Positions 13,401-24,200 of a stretch of DNA of 64,000 nucleotides are shown one piece after another. Within the stretch, counting starts at the first letter, position 1, and every line of letters begins with the position of its first letter. This DNA is from Owenia fusiformis. Its lineage: Eukaryota; Annelida; Polychaeta; Sabellida; Oweniidae. The DNA lies in the NCBI GenBank assembly GCA_903813345.2, contig CAIIXF020000001.1:28197915-28261914 (forward strand), written 5' to 3'. The notes beneath the pieces were generated by a model. It did no database searches. It had not been told where the DNA came from and worked only from the letters and a program-made list of their open reading frames with translations. A program made the position numbers and the translations under genes.

Positions 13401-14369
13401 ACTTGTGGGAGTCATAGTAGTCAAGCTGGCCACAGTGAGATTCTTATTAGGGGCCGTCTTTTCTGGGGAGGGCTTCAGTAGGGGTAGCTGTGATGGGGCA
13501 GGTGGCTGGGGCAAAGGGACAAATGAAGGATAGGGCAGGCTGTTGCTAACAAAACTTGGGGTAGTGCTGGTTGACCCTATCGATGTGCCATCATATACAC
13601 CATGCTTATTAGCTTTGTGTGTTTTAAGGAAATATTTGTTGCAGAATTCACGGTCGCAAAGCTCGCAGTAGGCATCCTGATGAAATATACGAGAGCCCTT
13701 ACCACTACTGTCGCTACCATTGGAGTTAACAGGTAGGCCCTCCAGCATGCCCTCCATTGTCTGGCTCTGACTCTGGAATGGAGGTGATGGGGGGTTACTC
13801 AAGGTTTGAGAGTCCTGATCATCTGCACGGTGAGATTCTGGCTTAATAGACTGGTAAAACTCATTACCAAGCTGGTGATATTTTGTGGGGAATTGCTCCT
13901 GGGGCTCGGGCTCATTTGTTATGTTCTCTTTCATGTGAACACTCTCGATATGTGTGTTAAGTAAATCTTTGGTTGGAAATGTTTCTGGGCATTGAGTACA
14001 GCTGTTCATATCAGTGTCCATATCTTGCTCTTCATTTTCACTTTTGTCACTACTTACAGCTGTATCTGCATCCCCATTGGTGGGCTTAGCTTGTGCCTGA
14101 TTGGCTGAAACAGCGGCATCAGCTTCTGGATCATCCAATAATGATACCCGAATAGGTTTGGATTGTTTGCGTCGACTAGATTTCATGCTGTTACGATTGT
14201 TAGCATTTATTTCCTGAGTTTCCATATCATCTGATTTATTCACAACCGTGTTCGTGATATCACCAATTTTGGTGGAAATGTTATCATTGGCCATTGTGAT
14301 GTCATTGTTTTGTGAATCCATAGTGATCATAGTGTTTTCTTGTATTATGTTTGGTCTCCTGGGCATCAT
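10440..14369 (-). CDS. C2H2 zinc-finger protein, 14 dispersed fingers (1309 aa), single coding exon
   Basis: Probable nuclear transcription regulator; I do not recognise a named orthologue. Fourteen fingers of the form C-x2-C-x12-H-x4-H start at residues 124, 235, 332, 568, 642, 718, 810, 883, 986, 1030, 1083, 1119, 1168 and 1213. Fingers 2, 3, 4, 6, 7 and 8 share the helix core NKYF/YL/F and are usually followed by HG. Linkers are long: Pro/Ser-rich at 183-200 and 270-320, a Q run at 370-375, and an Ala/Gln-rich segment at 485-530 that could be a coiled coil. A basic stretch RRKQSKP (66-72) may be a nuclear signal. LDLSL near 424 resembles a CtBP-binding motif. SUMO-type psi-K-x-E sites are visible at K176, K679, K779 and K784. 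The start is supported by an in-frame TGA five codons upstream (14382-14384) inside the same exon. The second codon is also Met. The ORF is intact over 3.9 kb, so this is certainly a gene; its target is unknown. Confidence 0.95.
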   Translation of the reverse strand: MMPRRPNIIQENTMITMDSQNNDITMANDNISTKIGDITNTVVNKSDDMETQEINANNRNSMKSSRRKQSKPIRVSLLDDPEADAAVSANQAQAKPTNGDADTAVSSDKSENEEQDMDTDMNSCTQCPETFPTKDLLNTHIESVHMKENITNEPEPQEQFPTKYHQLGNEFYQSIKPESHRADDQDSQTLSNPPSPPFQSQSQTMEGMLEGLPVNSNGSDSSGKGSRIFHQDAYCELCDREFCNKYFLKTHKANKHGVYDGTSIGSTSTTPSFVSNSLPYPSFVPLPQPPAPSQLPLLKPSPEKTAPNKNLTVASLTTMTPTSLTPDMEDYCDICQKHFCNKYYLKKHMKDVHNVNVEERKRQREQQKAQQQQQQKSTSRPTTSPAPSDPSPKNQALITPPQPQPQVTKIPSPQPDITSAHQSLDLSLPPPIQSMPNMTSMAESMGGVPNMSNVMFINPFMPPMAFIQAGIQQQQSMLPGQYALAPQIAAQAIQEAQLQAVLAQAQQAQAMAAEQHKQIQQAEEQAKQENSSGDSASIAHIKNVANSGAEGVQVTPERLRHINKEAFCELCFREFTNKYFLRVHKANKHGIYSEEKKSSYGGGNPESPAKASPSKDADKPEASSTKVSAEGSKTENSETTVCDICNKELTNLYSLKVHKINMHGVIHKDLAEETANLVKLEPLVNQAMTDPLLALQQSQQGTMFGSMMAAKIADRVMCELCNKEVCNKYFLKTHKQKVHGIDMSKEEASPTGTTMDTTLENTVTQLSQSVKDPVNVNIKEEGIKMELMPSQGSPKQHELKKMGIDVESYCKLCKKEFSNKYFFKTHQLNVHGIKVMKLDRPSNEASPSTTPTSPMTPNKSESGSEVASWKWKETPSNPSRVKCNICNKEVCNKYFLRTHKINKHGIYEDLISTSQPSSPGSVSSNIQGVVNTKVEQILNAGRTLAPKRTPNEDKLPNGGTPMETSDPPAKEADVCQQYFEEYTEACNLCERRFKSTKWLLTHKLRDHSGLSAAIHSKSDVNCNSSKVEKCSECQKDCPNMLALQIHLIQEHQAEVKLNSPTKSSYHLLKRKYSRSLKQKLINCSQCDYKTKWLSNIYSHEQRKHNIGKIPPGFNREHVCHHCFKSFRYGHSLQRHMARQHDQIDVAIAKSNAIVNKTLGKMSKKKFRCVHCSERFPSRQQCKLHIRESHPNAKSVKITKHGKDITAKPTSFNCNKCDFSSNRYKKLRAHIVAKHKGEAVVMSGENGNPVSYAKVTGNQGNQDSFIMQPFTVKPDGTDGAARFVTSLVYLPVMEKITESQNVTFTLNPTE

Positions 14370-14403
14370 ATATTGACCCAGTCAGTTAGCGTCTTGTGAG
14401 TTC
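14370..14403 (-). other. 5' UTR part of the coding exon of the zinc-finger gene, with 3' splice site
   Basis: Read on the minus strand, a pyrimidine-rich stretch ending in TTTTTTCAG lies just above 14403. The exon then runs about 34 bases to the ATG at 14369 and contains an in-frame TGA. This marks a splice acceptor, so translation begins just inside the second exon. It matches a good donor at 19341/19340 on the same strand. Confidence 0.65.
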
Positions 14404-14427
14404 TGAAAAAATAAAGTCAAAACCTTT

Positions 14428-14974
14428 GAACGTAACTGCTCACAGTTCAGCGTATTACATGTAATTGTCTAAAGCTTTGTTTTTCAATGCTTATATTATT
14501 AATGTTTATCATTTATTTTAAAGTCACATCCTTTTATTTGGTTGCTATGACAGTCATGAAAACTTTAATAATATGTAGGTTGTATTTTGAAGGCAACTGC
14601 TCACAGTTCAATGTCCATGTGTATGACATGTAATATTAATGTCAAAAGTTTTGTTTTTCAGCACTAATTAATGATCATCACCTATTTTAAAGTCACATCC
14701 TTTTATTTGGTTGCTATGACAGAGATGATAACTTTTAAGAAAAAAAATAATAGAGATAAATAATATGTAGGTTGTATTTTGAAGGCAACTGCTCACAGTT
14801 CAATATCCTTGTGAATTAAATGTAATATAAAAGTCAAAAGCTTTGTTTTTCAGTACTTATTAATGATCATCTACTTTAAAAGTCACATCCTTTTATTTGG
14901 TTGCTATGACAGGCATGATAACGTTTAAGAAAAAAATAATAAAAAAAGAATAATATGTAAGTTGTATTTTAATC
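14428..14974. repeat. Three diverged tandem copies of a 165-190 bp unit
   Basis: Copies run about 14428-14591, 14592-14784 and 14785-14974. Each contains AACTGCTCACAGTTCA, a TTTGTTTTTCA block, then AAGTCACATCCTTTTATTTG and GTTGCTATGACAG in the same order. The units sit directly upstream of the acceptor of the coding exon (minus strand). They differ by point changes and small A-rich insertions, so they are not recent. Confidence 0.85.
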
Positions 14975-17900
14975 AAAACCTTTTTTTCCTGAATCAACAT
15001 CATGAAGGAAGATAATGACTTATGTTCCAGTGAGTCAGCGTTAATTATAGAAAATTATGAGAAAACTAAAAAGTTTAAAGTTTGTAGAATTTTGATGAGC
15101 TCAACATCAAGTCATCATGACAATGTTAAGAATCTTTAAAATTATGTAAGCAACTAATATACAGAATAAGTGATGCATGTATAGATAACTAGAAATTCAG
15201 AAATCAATGATACATTTGGTGTTGGTTTACCATTTATGATTTTAAATTTCAGTCAAATGACCATAAACTGAACAGAGTTCAATCTTCAACAAACCTGCAT
15301 ATGCGATACATATATTAGTAAATAGAAATGTTTTAAACGTCAATAATCAAAAACTGCATGTCTTAAAAGTCTACAAACTTCGAAGTCTCAAAATATTTTA
15401 AGTTCAACCTAAACTTCACTCAAGCAGGGCTACCACATGTTAGATATACTGCACCTATTTATAATAATCTTTCTACTGCTACTGATTATGCAAAATCTTC
15501 ATAATCATGATATTGCATAACTTGCTTAAGATTGAAATTCTATCTGAGTGTATAATTATCCTCATTAAAGCTTCTACATTAGAACCAGCGGGGTTCTTCA
15601 ACTGCAGTTGGTCATTACAGATTTTTTCACAATCTAATTTTGTCCAAACTGCAAACTAATCATCCTAAGTTTCTTTGTTTAAGTACTGATTACCAGGCAT
15701 CCTGTCTACAGTATGTCATTTTTTATTGAATGTAGAACCAATTAAAATCTTGCAGTGTAAAATCTACAAGATGGTTGCAAAAACAACATAATTCAATATG
15801 AGCTTGAAACAGAGGCAAAATTTATATATAACTACAGGCATGATGTTTCAGTTTTCAGTTCACGAGTTTTTGGTTTTATTTATCCGATTATATCATTTGT
15901 TTCAAGAGAAAACCATCTTCCTGGTTTTTCATCTCAATACTTATGTCGCATTATGTTGATGAACAAACTTATAAATGTTAATGCTATGAATTACATTTTG
16001 TTTGCTAATTGGTTTTGAAAGCTTCTTAGATTGTATATCAAATCCATCAAAGTAAAATAATGAAATTACTAATCCAAAGGCATTGAAATTGATTTTGCCA
16101 CCAAGCATTAATATGAGATTTAATGAGGCCTTTTTAGTTGTATAATAAGCCAAACCTTGTATGTAATACAGGAATTTATTAGTTCTGAAGATTCAAGTTT
16201 CATTAGGACCTATTGTTTCATGCAAATCAATAACTAATGCAAGTATCATGCGATATCTTCTTCACTGACCAATTCAAGATTTTACTGAAAACAACAACAG
16301 TGAGACTCACTGGTTTAATAAGGGTGAAATTCAAAGCTCTAACAGCGCTAGCTTTGCAATCTCCTTATATAGAACTGTGTTATAAATGCTAAGATATACC
16401 AAGTGCTGGCAAACGCTTGACTTTACAATCTTGAAATTCTTCCCTCTCCATTAAAACAGACCTGGCCTTTAAGTCTTAATGATAAAGATAGGGATGCACA
16501 TAAAGTTTTCATAGAACATTAGTAATACCTAATCTTCTTAAATTATTCAGTTTATATGTGTGAGATCCTGCTGGCATTTTAATTAATTACATTGGGATGT
16601 TTGCACATATACATGTATATGTGATAATTAAGGATGAACATGAAAGATAATACTGACCATCTTCCTGCCAGTGGCCCCAAATCTGAATTTCAAAACAAAC
16701 TGTCTAATTCCTGTTAAAATGAAAGTAATATCACTTAGAGTTGAAACCTTCCTGCTGCCCAAGGTCTTACATTTAACCAGAACAAGCTACAACATGATTT
16801 GCATTAAATTCATAAAAGTCTATTTATATCAAGAAGTTTTATTAGCAAACCAGCCTTCTAGCCTCTTCTGATAAGCTACTCTTCAGATTTTCAAGATGGC
16901 CGACTCTTGGAATTAAATTTATAATTTTGATAATGTCAAAAAAGACTGGCTCGTATCTGATTACACTTTGGAAGTGCGCCAGTCATTCTCAAGCACTTTA
17001 TTGAATATTTGCTCATGATAAATTCCATAATTTGAACAGGCCTAACAAGCTTTCTTTGTGTAATTTAAGGATTAATTTTGATGCATAATTGGGGAGGATG
17101 GTTTAACTTTGCTCTTATCTGCTACATATTGGCACCATACATCCTACTAATCTTAGAATAAACCAACGGATTGAATTTCAACTTGAAAATTAAAAGTTGA
17201 AAATGAAATCTGGAGATTTGGGGAATGATCAACATGAAATACATATCAATAATCTTGAAAAGTCTTACACGCTTAATGAGAGTCATCAAAGCAAATAAGC
17301 CTTTCATATCAACGAAGCAGACCAAAATTTTAATAACCAAAAAATCAATAAATAACCTAACGATATTGACTTGTAATTTTCTCTTGGCCTTATGTAAGTA
17401 TACATGTTAAGATACTTTGCTTTCACTATCTTAGCAACCAAAAATAAAGTAATGTCATATTTTAATACTCTTAAAATAAATCTACATATAGGCATACATC
17501 CTAAGCATCAATATCTATCTAAAACATGCATGTAATTTTCCAGATGGCTTATTTACAAATTGTTCAATTGTACAAGCAGGCCTATTGATTTAATTTCAAG
17601 ACCTCTGTTTCGCTACATTCTACACAATATTCATTTCACTTCTTTCTTACAGACCTTAAGATATCAAACTGCTTGTCTTCTCAATAAATTCTAATTTATT
17701 TTGCTTCGTGAATTGAAATGGAAAGTTCACATTTGATTGATCTAGCCTAATAATTTCATATTTCGCTGTCACATTGAGTCTTATTTCAAATAATCACCTT
17801 CGGAAAATTGTCTTACCCTTTTTTCCAAAGCTACACAGTTTAATTTGTAATTTCCGACTTGTTAAAGTTTGTAGTCCTGTTTTTGTTAGATGCCCTTTGA

Positions 17901-18593
17901 AGGATCTTGCACCCAAAGGATCATTAAAAATCTAATTTATTATTCTCATCGAAGAATGTCCTGTGTAATACTAATACCCAATAGATTAAAATTTTCCACT
18001 TTTACGCAGTTTCTTAGTGCATTCAATCAATTTAATTTTCCATTTCAGGCCTACTAAATTAATTATTACTTCTGCAATTTACGACAGCAATTTGGCATAT
18101 AAATTTTTAACTTCCCACGAACATCAATAATTCCACTAGCATAGAGTTCTCCTATATTGAATAAGTCAGCCTACTACAGGCGAAGAATTTCAACTAATTT
18201 CAATGTGAGGCATTAGAGAATATTGATTCTCTGCGATGCTTTTTAAATCTCTCTGCCTCAATATATAAAATAGGAAATGGCAGCCACTCAACGCATTTCC
18301 AATAACATTCTATTTTCATTTGATGTGAATTATGTTGATATCCAATATGTTTTTAAAATTTAAAGTAAAAAGACGACATTTCATTATTTTCAACTTGAAG
18401 CTAACTTTTTCAAACAGAAACAAAAGAGATGATGTCATTGAAAACACTGAAATATTAAATCAATATACAGCAGAGAGTAGATAATATTATATTCAAACAA
18501 TAAACATGTAACAAAGGCTATTGTTATACATAATATATGAAATTCTAATTTAATTTCAAATTCATTATTGATTCATTTGAGATTTGACAGATT

Positions 18594-19156
18594 CACCCTA
18601 TGCTTAGTGAGCGGAGCTAATTTCAAGGGTGGTGGTAAAGACGAGGCAGGGCGCCCAAAAACCAAAAAATATTAGTACCATAATCTTTTAAGTCGTATTA
18701 TTGCAGCATAAGGTGATGATATTGTGATATTTTATGCTGTTTTAGAAGTGAAAGATGTTAAACTATGCATACCGTTTGTTTTACATCCAATAAAACGAAT
18801 AGTTAAGATGAAACAGTCGTTTAAAGATACAATTTGAATTTACCGCAAGAAATTACAACCTTATATTGTCAATATGTCAATAATTCCTGATCGATGTCAC
18901 ATATAAAGATATATGTACCTAGATATGTTTTATTTTTTCATATATGCGAAATAAGGCGGTCTCTAGTTATGTACATCCAATGCAAAATGAATGTTTACTA
19001 GAGTGTCTATTCGGCGATCAGAATTTCGATGACGAGCAATGGCGATGTAATTTGCGAAGAAAGCATCAGTGCACCTAGTTACAGGCCAGGTTTGGGCGCC
19101 ATGCCTCGTCTTTACCATCACCCTTGAAATAAGGTCCGCTCACTAAGCATAGGGTG
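18594..19156. mobile_element. 563 bp MITE with about 65 bp inverted repeats in the zinc-finger gene intron
   Basis: The left terminus starts CACCCTATGCTTAGTGAGCG; the right terminus is its inverse, differing at a few positions over about 65 bp. CAGATT occurs directly outside both ends (18588-18593 and 19157-19162), a 6 bp target duplication. The interior has no transposase. It lies about 185 bp from the inferred first exon. Confidence 0.8.
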
Positions 19157-19341
19157 CAGATTGTTTCTCAACAAACTGACAGATAAAATTCTCCAACTTT
19201 AAATCAAGATTCCAGCATCTAAATAATGTTAAAACTTAAATAAAGTACGCAGTCGTGTGTATTAGATACTATTCTATTCTATTGTTACAGTTTTGATGTT
19301 GTTTAGGTTAATTTAATAGAAGAAAACACTGCATAACTTAC

Positions 19342-19430
19342 CAGCTCAAAACGCACTTCTTACTGCTCTGGCCATTCTTTATTACCCACAATGCAATACT
19401 GTCATGGCGGCGCCCACGAAAATTAAACCA
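19342..19430 (-). promoter_or_regulatory. First non-coding exon and core promoter region of the zinc-finger gene
   Basis: On the minus strand, a comparatively GC-rich block contains GCCGCCATGAC at 19400-19410, a good match to the YY1 site often found at animal promoters. It ends in a strong donor, GCTG|GTAAGTTATG, at 19342/19341. The block includes a seven-codon upstream ORF (MTVLHCG, 19405 down to 19382). Joining this donor to the acceptor at 14403 gives a 5' UTR intron of about 4.9 kb. No transcript is available to me; the exon start is a guess. Confidence 0.5.
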
Positions 19431-19431
19431 C

Positions 19432-20228
19432 GTCAAATTTTCTGCGACTAAATTAACGTTTTCTCGTGAGTATGACTTTATTTTGGTTTCAAACTTAGCT
19501 CACCTCGAATATAGAGTGTTGTGCTTAAGTAGGATACATCAAATTATGATTTTAACTACAAACAGCGTCAGAAGTTTGAAGATAAACCCAGATTTAAAAC
19601 ACCTGCAATTTTGGTCGAGTCTATTATTTAAAAGTGGTGTTGGTCATTACTTATGCACCTAATCAAACCATACACGACTTTTAAAACATCTTTTAATGCA
19701 TTTGGGCATCCAATAGTGTAAGGTGTAGCATATGTGTACATACATATGTACATGAATGTACCATATATTAACAATTCAACTTTATTTACTTTCCTCTCAC
19801 CCCTTTTAAAATAGTTGACGACCCCATCATACTCAGCATGTAAACATAATCTGAAATTATTGAAATGCTTTGTTTCAATTCAATAATTATGGTTCATTGT
19901 GTAATGTGGTCAACACCTCACAGCATGACATATATGGCAATCACACTTTGTCTGAACTTTGAAATTGAACAGACAGATACATTGCCTCTCTGACTTGTGC
20001 CTCAGATCAGTAGACATGATCAATGTCCTAGCCTTGCCCAAGTCCATAATCTGTTATAAGGGGTTGGAAATTATATATCAAGACATGTTGGAGGGATTTC
20101 ACTCAGATTTTTGTATTTATGTTGAAATATTTTTAAAATTCAGAAAAAGTGATAGAGATGCCTCAAACACATTGTTTTTTCATGTCTGCATCGTACATTG
20201 GGAGCATATGAGCATCTATAGGTGCCAA
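19432..20228. other. Upstream flank of the zinc-finger gene; nothing recognised
   Basis: About 800 bp of AT-rich sequence between the inferred promoter and the next transposon. A 124-codon open frame at 19959 runs into the transposon and shows no conserved pattern. Confidence 0.5.
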
Positions 20229-20230
20229 TA

Positions 20231-21227
20231 TACAAGGGGCGATCCATATATTCTAATAAAAATATTGTTTCACATATCCCTCACATGTAGATTATGTAAT
20301 TACATGTACACATACAATGCTAGAATATTTTAGCTATATCTTAAATTAATTTTGAGATATTTCCATGGTAACCTGTATTTAGGGTAGGCAGGTCAGTTAA
20401 ATTATAACATATAAAATAGATGAATTTGTTAATTTAATCATTCCTCAGTACCTATTTTAAGCAGATCAACGCATCTTCAGGTCATTGCCAACTATTCGTT
20501 GAACTGTTCCGTGCCCCTGTTGCCCTTGTTTGATAATTTCCACAGTGGGATAGTTCTCTCTTCATAAATTGCATCTCAAATTATTGTAGTATTATTCTCT
20601 GTCTGCAAGCACTTCTTACAACCAGATTGTGTATGATCTTCAACAGTGACCTTGCCTTCCTTAAATTTGCAATACTACCTATAGATACGTGGAGCAGATA
20701 TAACACCTTGCCCACACACCATGTATGTCTTACTTATTCTTGATAGTACATAAAATCTAATGGTACTCCTAATGTATCTGTGCATCAGCCATACTAACCT
20801 CATCTGACATTTGAATTTTTGGTGTGTCCTATGACATGTATGCCAATTGCTACATTCTGTCATACATTGCTATTGTGAATTGTTGTGATGTTATTAGTGA
20901 GCACAAATAAACATTTGTTTAGCAACAAACAACGAGCAACAATACCAAACTTTTTTAGAAAAAATGTATGATTTCTGCGTGCTTTAAAATAATTAAAATA
21001 ACAAGTTATTATGCTATTTTACAGCTTATAATTTAATTGACCCGCCTACCCTTAATACAGGTTACCATGGCAACCCTATCATTTAATCAGTTTAGGATAT
21101 AGTTAAAGTATTTTAGCATTGTATGTGTAATTACATAATCTACATGTTCTGAAAAAATGAAAGGGATATGTGAAACAAATCACAAGATGAGAGTATTTTT
21201 ATCTGAATATATGGATTGCCCCTTGTA
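20231..21227. mobile_element. 997 bp element with long (about 200 bp) inverted repeats and TA flanks
   Basis: Starts TACAAGGGGCGATCCATATA and ends in its inverse, TATATGGATTGCCCCTTGTA. Both sides are flanked by TA. The arms continue through GTTACCATGG/CCATGGTAAC and GGGTAGGCGGGTCAATTAA-type blocks to about 20410 and 21000. The right arm has an insertion of about 40 bp relative to the left. Short open frames inside the unpaired middle show no clear transposase. Confidence 0.8.
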
Positions 21228-21231
21228 TAAG

Positions 21232-24200
21232 TATACCAAGCCTTAGGTACATTTAAAAATATTTGGGATCTAAATTCTTAAAGTTTGGGTCATCTTTTAA
21301 ATTGGACACAAATGATAGAATGTTGCAGTTTTGACAAGATAGCCTAAAAAACTTAAAAGTGGCAAAGTACTTGTAGATTTTCTGGGTTTCAGCATGGGCT
21401 TTCAGTGGAGAATGGTAAAAAATGCCAGTGTTATTATTGAAACTAAAATTTCACTCAGAGAGTATTATTCAGCCTGTCATTGGGAGTGACCATAAAATGA
21501 AGATTTAGAGAAAGTGAACTCATTGCCATGTTTGTCACAGGTCTAAAGAGTGAGACAAAGTCCAGCACTCTGACAAAGAGTACTCCAACTGAAACACCAG
21601 GCTAACACTACTGACCTTTAACCACTCTCTCTTTGAGTATGATTGTACATTTTACAAATATTTTAAAGCAGCAATGCCTATGTTACCCCCTTCTAACTAA
21701 ACAAAAGACAAACTTCATTCTGAAAGAGAGATAGGGAAGGCACTAAAGACAGAAATATGCAAGGCTCTACAACATCTGGACATTTTGTGTTATCTTTGAA
21801 ATTCATGGCTAAACTGGGTCAGGATACTGGTGTGAGTTACAGAAATTATGAGAGAATTTGCTGAAAGTGAAATGTAGAAAAATATCAATACAATTGGTTT
21901 AGAAAGCAGGCATATTTGTATTATTGAACAATCTTTAGTAGCTTTTTGTTGTTCTTTTCAGTATAGCATTGAATCTGTTGATTTTAAAGCTTAAGTTTGA
22001 ATTGAGTGATGGGATGCTATATAAAAATCATTATCCTTGTCACATTTAAGTATTGATAAAAAATAAGTTGATCTGGATTATGATAATTAGACCCGTTACC
22101 TGAAATGGAAACTCCACATTGGTTGAGAAAAGCGATCACATGATTAAAATCAAAGGCTTCTTCTATTGATAACCATATATAGCAATATATCTAGCTTATT
22201 ATCCTAGCAAACAAAGTGAAGGGCCAGTGGCGGACCTAAGAATTAAGAAGGGGGGGGGGCAAAGTTTGAGTCAGGAAAAAAAATTTGGGCCCTTAAATCA
22301 AAAATTGGGCCCAAATTTTAAAAAATTAAGGCCCATTTTGATAAATTGGCCAAAAAGGCCAAATTATGGCCAAAAGGCCCATTTTTTGAGGCCCTACAAA
22401 ATTTTAGGCATAGACAACAATGATACACAATAATAGCATGTAAAAAGGATAAAATATAACATAAATATGATTTATCATGATTGAACAGTTTTGCTGAAGA
22501 TGTTTGCACCACACCCTTAATATTTCCTGGTGAGAACACCCTGAAGAGACATAGAGAAGCCATATGTCCAATGGTTCATTTGTCTACCTTACCAATAACT
22601 CAAATTCATGTTGTCAGATTGGTATATGACAACCTTTAGCATGAGAAGGAAATTCCAAAATGGCCACTTATTTCTAAAAGTTTGCCACTTGTTTTAAATG
22701 TCATTTTTGTCTAAATTGTACTCTTTGGGAATTTTTGGTTAAATTAAACAACCTCTGAGAACTTTGGAATCAGCCTCCAAATTCATAATAACCACCTTTT
22801 TTGGTAAGAAAATCTGACACATATTTTATTTTGAATATTTCATGCTCAGTTAGGATGATTTTCAAAATGAAGAGCTTTTTGATAAAATATGTTTTTACAA
22901 TTGGGATTTAAAACTTACTCGTGTTGCTATTTTACTAATTCTAAAAATATTATTTGAGCCCAGCTTGTTCGGCTTAGTAAAGCTTTATCTTCATCTTTTT
23001 TTAAATCAAATTAAATCTGTAGAAGCCAAATCTCTAAGTTAAATCCCTCTAAAAATTCAGATTGATTTAATTTTGGTTAGTGTTTAACAATTTAAGCCTC
23101 CATATATATAAACTGAAAGTGCATTTTCTAAATTTTGATGTTTGATCAATCTGATGTAAATAACCCCCCCCCCCCTCCAGCAAATATACAAATAAGAGCC
23201 AATGAATGTTATTAATGTAACTAACTGACCAAGGAAACATCTGACTTAAACTTTATCATTTTTATGATGTCCAGGGATGGTTTAGGCAACTCTGTTTTAC
23301 TCATTTTTGATGGCTGATCAAATCTTGCTAGACAGACTCACTAGATTATGATATATAAGAAACTCTTATCATCTTTTTCCTTGACAATATATTTGAAAAA
23401 GCTTAGCTTTGAAAAATTGTCTTCATATAATATGCATGAAGCAGCGCTTACTGTAAATTCAAATTAAATAAAATTATTGAAATTAATTTCTTTGTTTTAG
23501 GACATATCCTGTCTGAAAGTTTAATTTATTGCTTGACCATTAACTCCTTAATTCCTTAATTATTCCTGGATGAATGGCAGGATGTTATTACAGAATTAAG
23601 CCTCTGTTTACAAAGTGTAAAAGCTCATATTTATCATCATCACAATCTCTAAAATTCCTTCATTATATCTGCATAAAGTTCTTTGAAAATATTCTCCATC
23701 ATTCTCAAAAGGTACTATTGAATAAAAATGATAATCAAATAACAGAATACTGCTTCATAAAATATGAGATATTTGTTGCTAAGGTCACCTTCCTTCATAT
23801 CAAACATGGCCGGTGAAATGGAATAAATTCAAGTGGACGTTTTTTCTGCATCGCTCATAAAATTTAGTCTCAATAAATTGGCTCATATATTAGATTGTAT
23901 GAAGCATTGATCCAGAGATACATTAATGCAAGACCAGAGCTTTTGCAAGTATATCGCCATTCTTATTTTGCATGTGAATGTCACTCTATGTTTTTATGGC
24001 CCAACTATTGATTTTTTTACATTTTAATAATCAGAGAGACGATGAAGAGTGAGCGAGAGCTGCCTTTGACATGTAACTGCAGAGTTCTCGATGTTGGCAT
24101 TTTCCAGATCATATTTTAGTACAGTACTTCAATTTCAATTCTAGAGAAGCATGATTCAAAATATTATTAACATTTGGAAAATTCATGATGTTACTGGGAT

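Larger units (their letters stand above)
14404..19341 (-). other. Inferred 5' UTR intron of the zinc-finger gene
   Basis: About 4.9 kb of AT-rich sequence without convincing coding exons. It contains three tandem diverged copies of a unit next to the acceptor and a 563 bp inverted-repeat transposon at the far end. The middle (15-18.5 kb) is unique-looking, with no repeat I can recognise. AAGATGGCCGAC near 16891 is a YY1-like word and could mark an internal promoter, but nothing else supports that. Confidence 0.5.

Noticed and set aside
10818-13481. Plus-strand and alternate-frame open frames within 10.8-13.5 kb, up to 237 codons
   Set aside because: Shadows of the 1309-codon minus-strand gene; no independent start context or domain.
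20675-20863. Cys/His-containing open frame inside the long-armed element
   Set aside because: The Cys/His spacing does not make a known zinc finger and the frame is stopped on both sides; at best a decayed trace.
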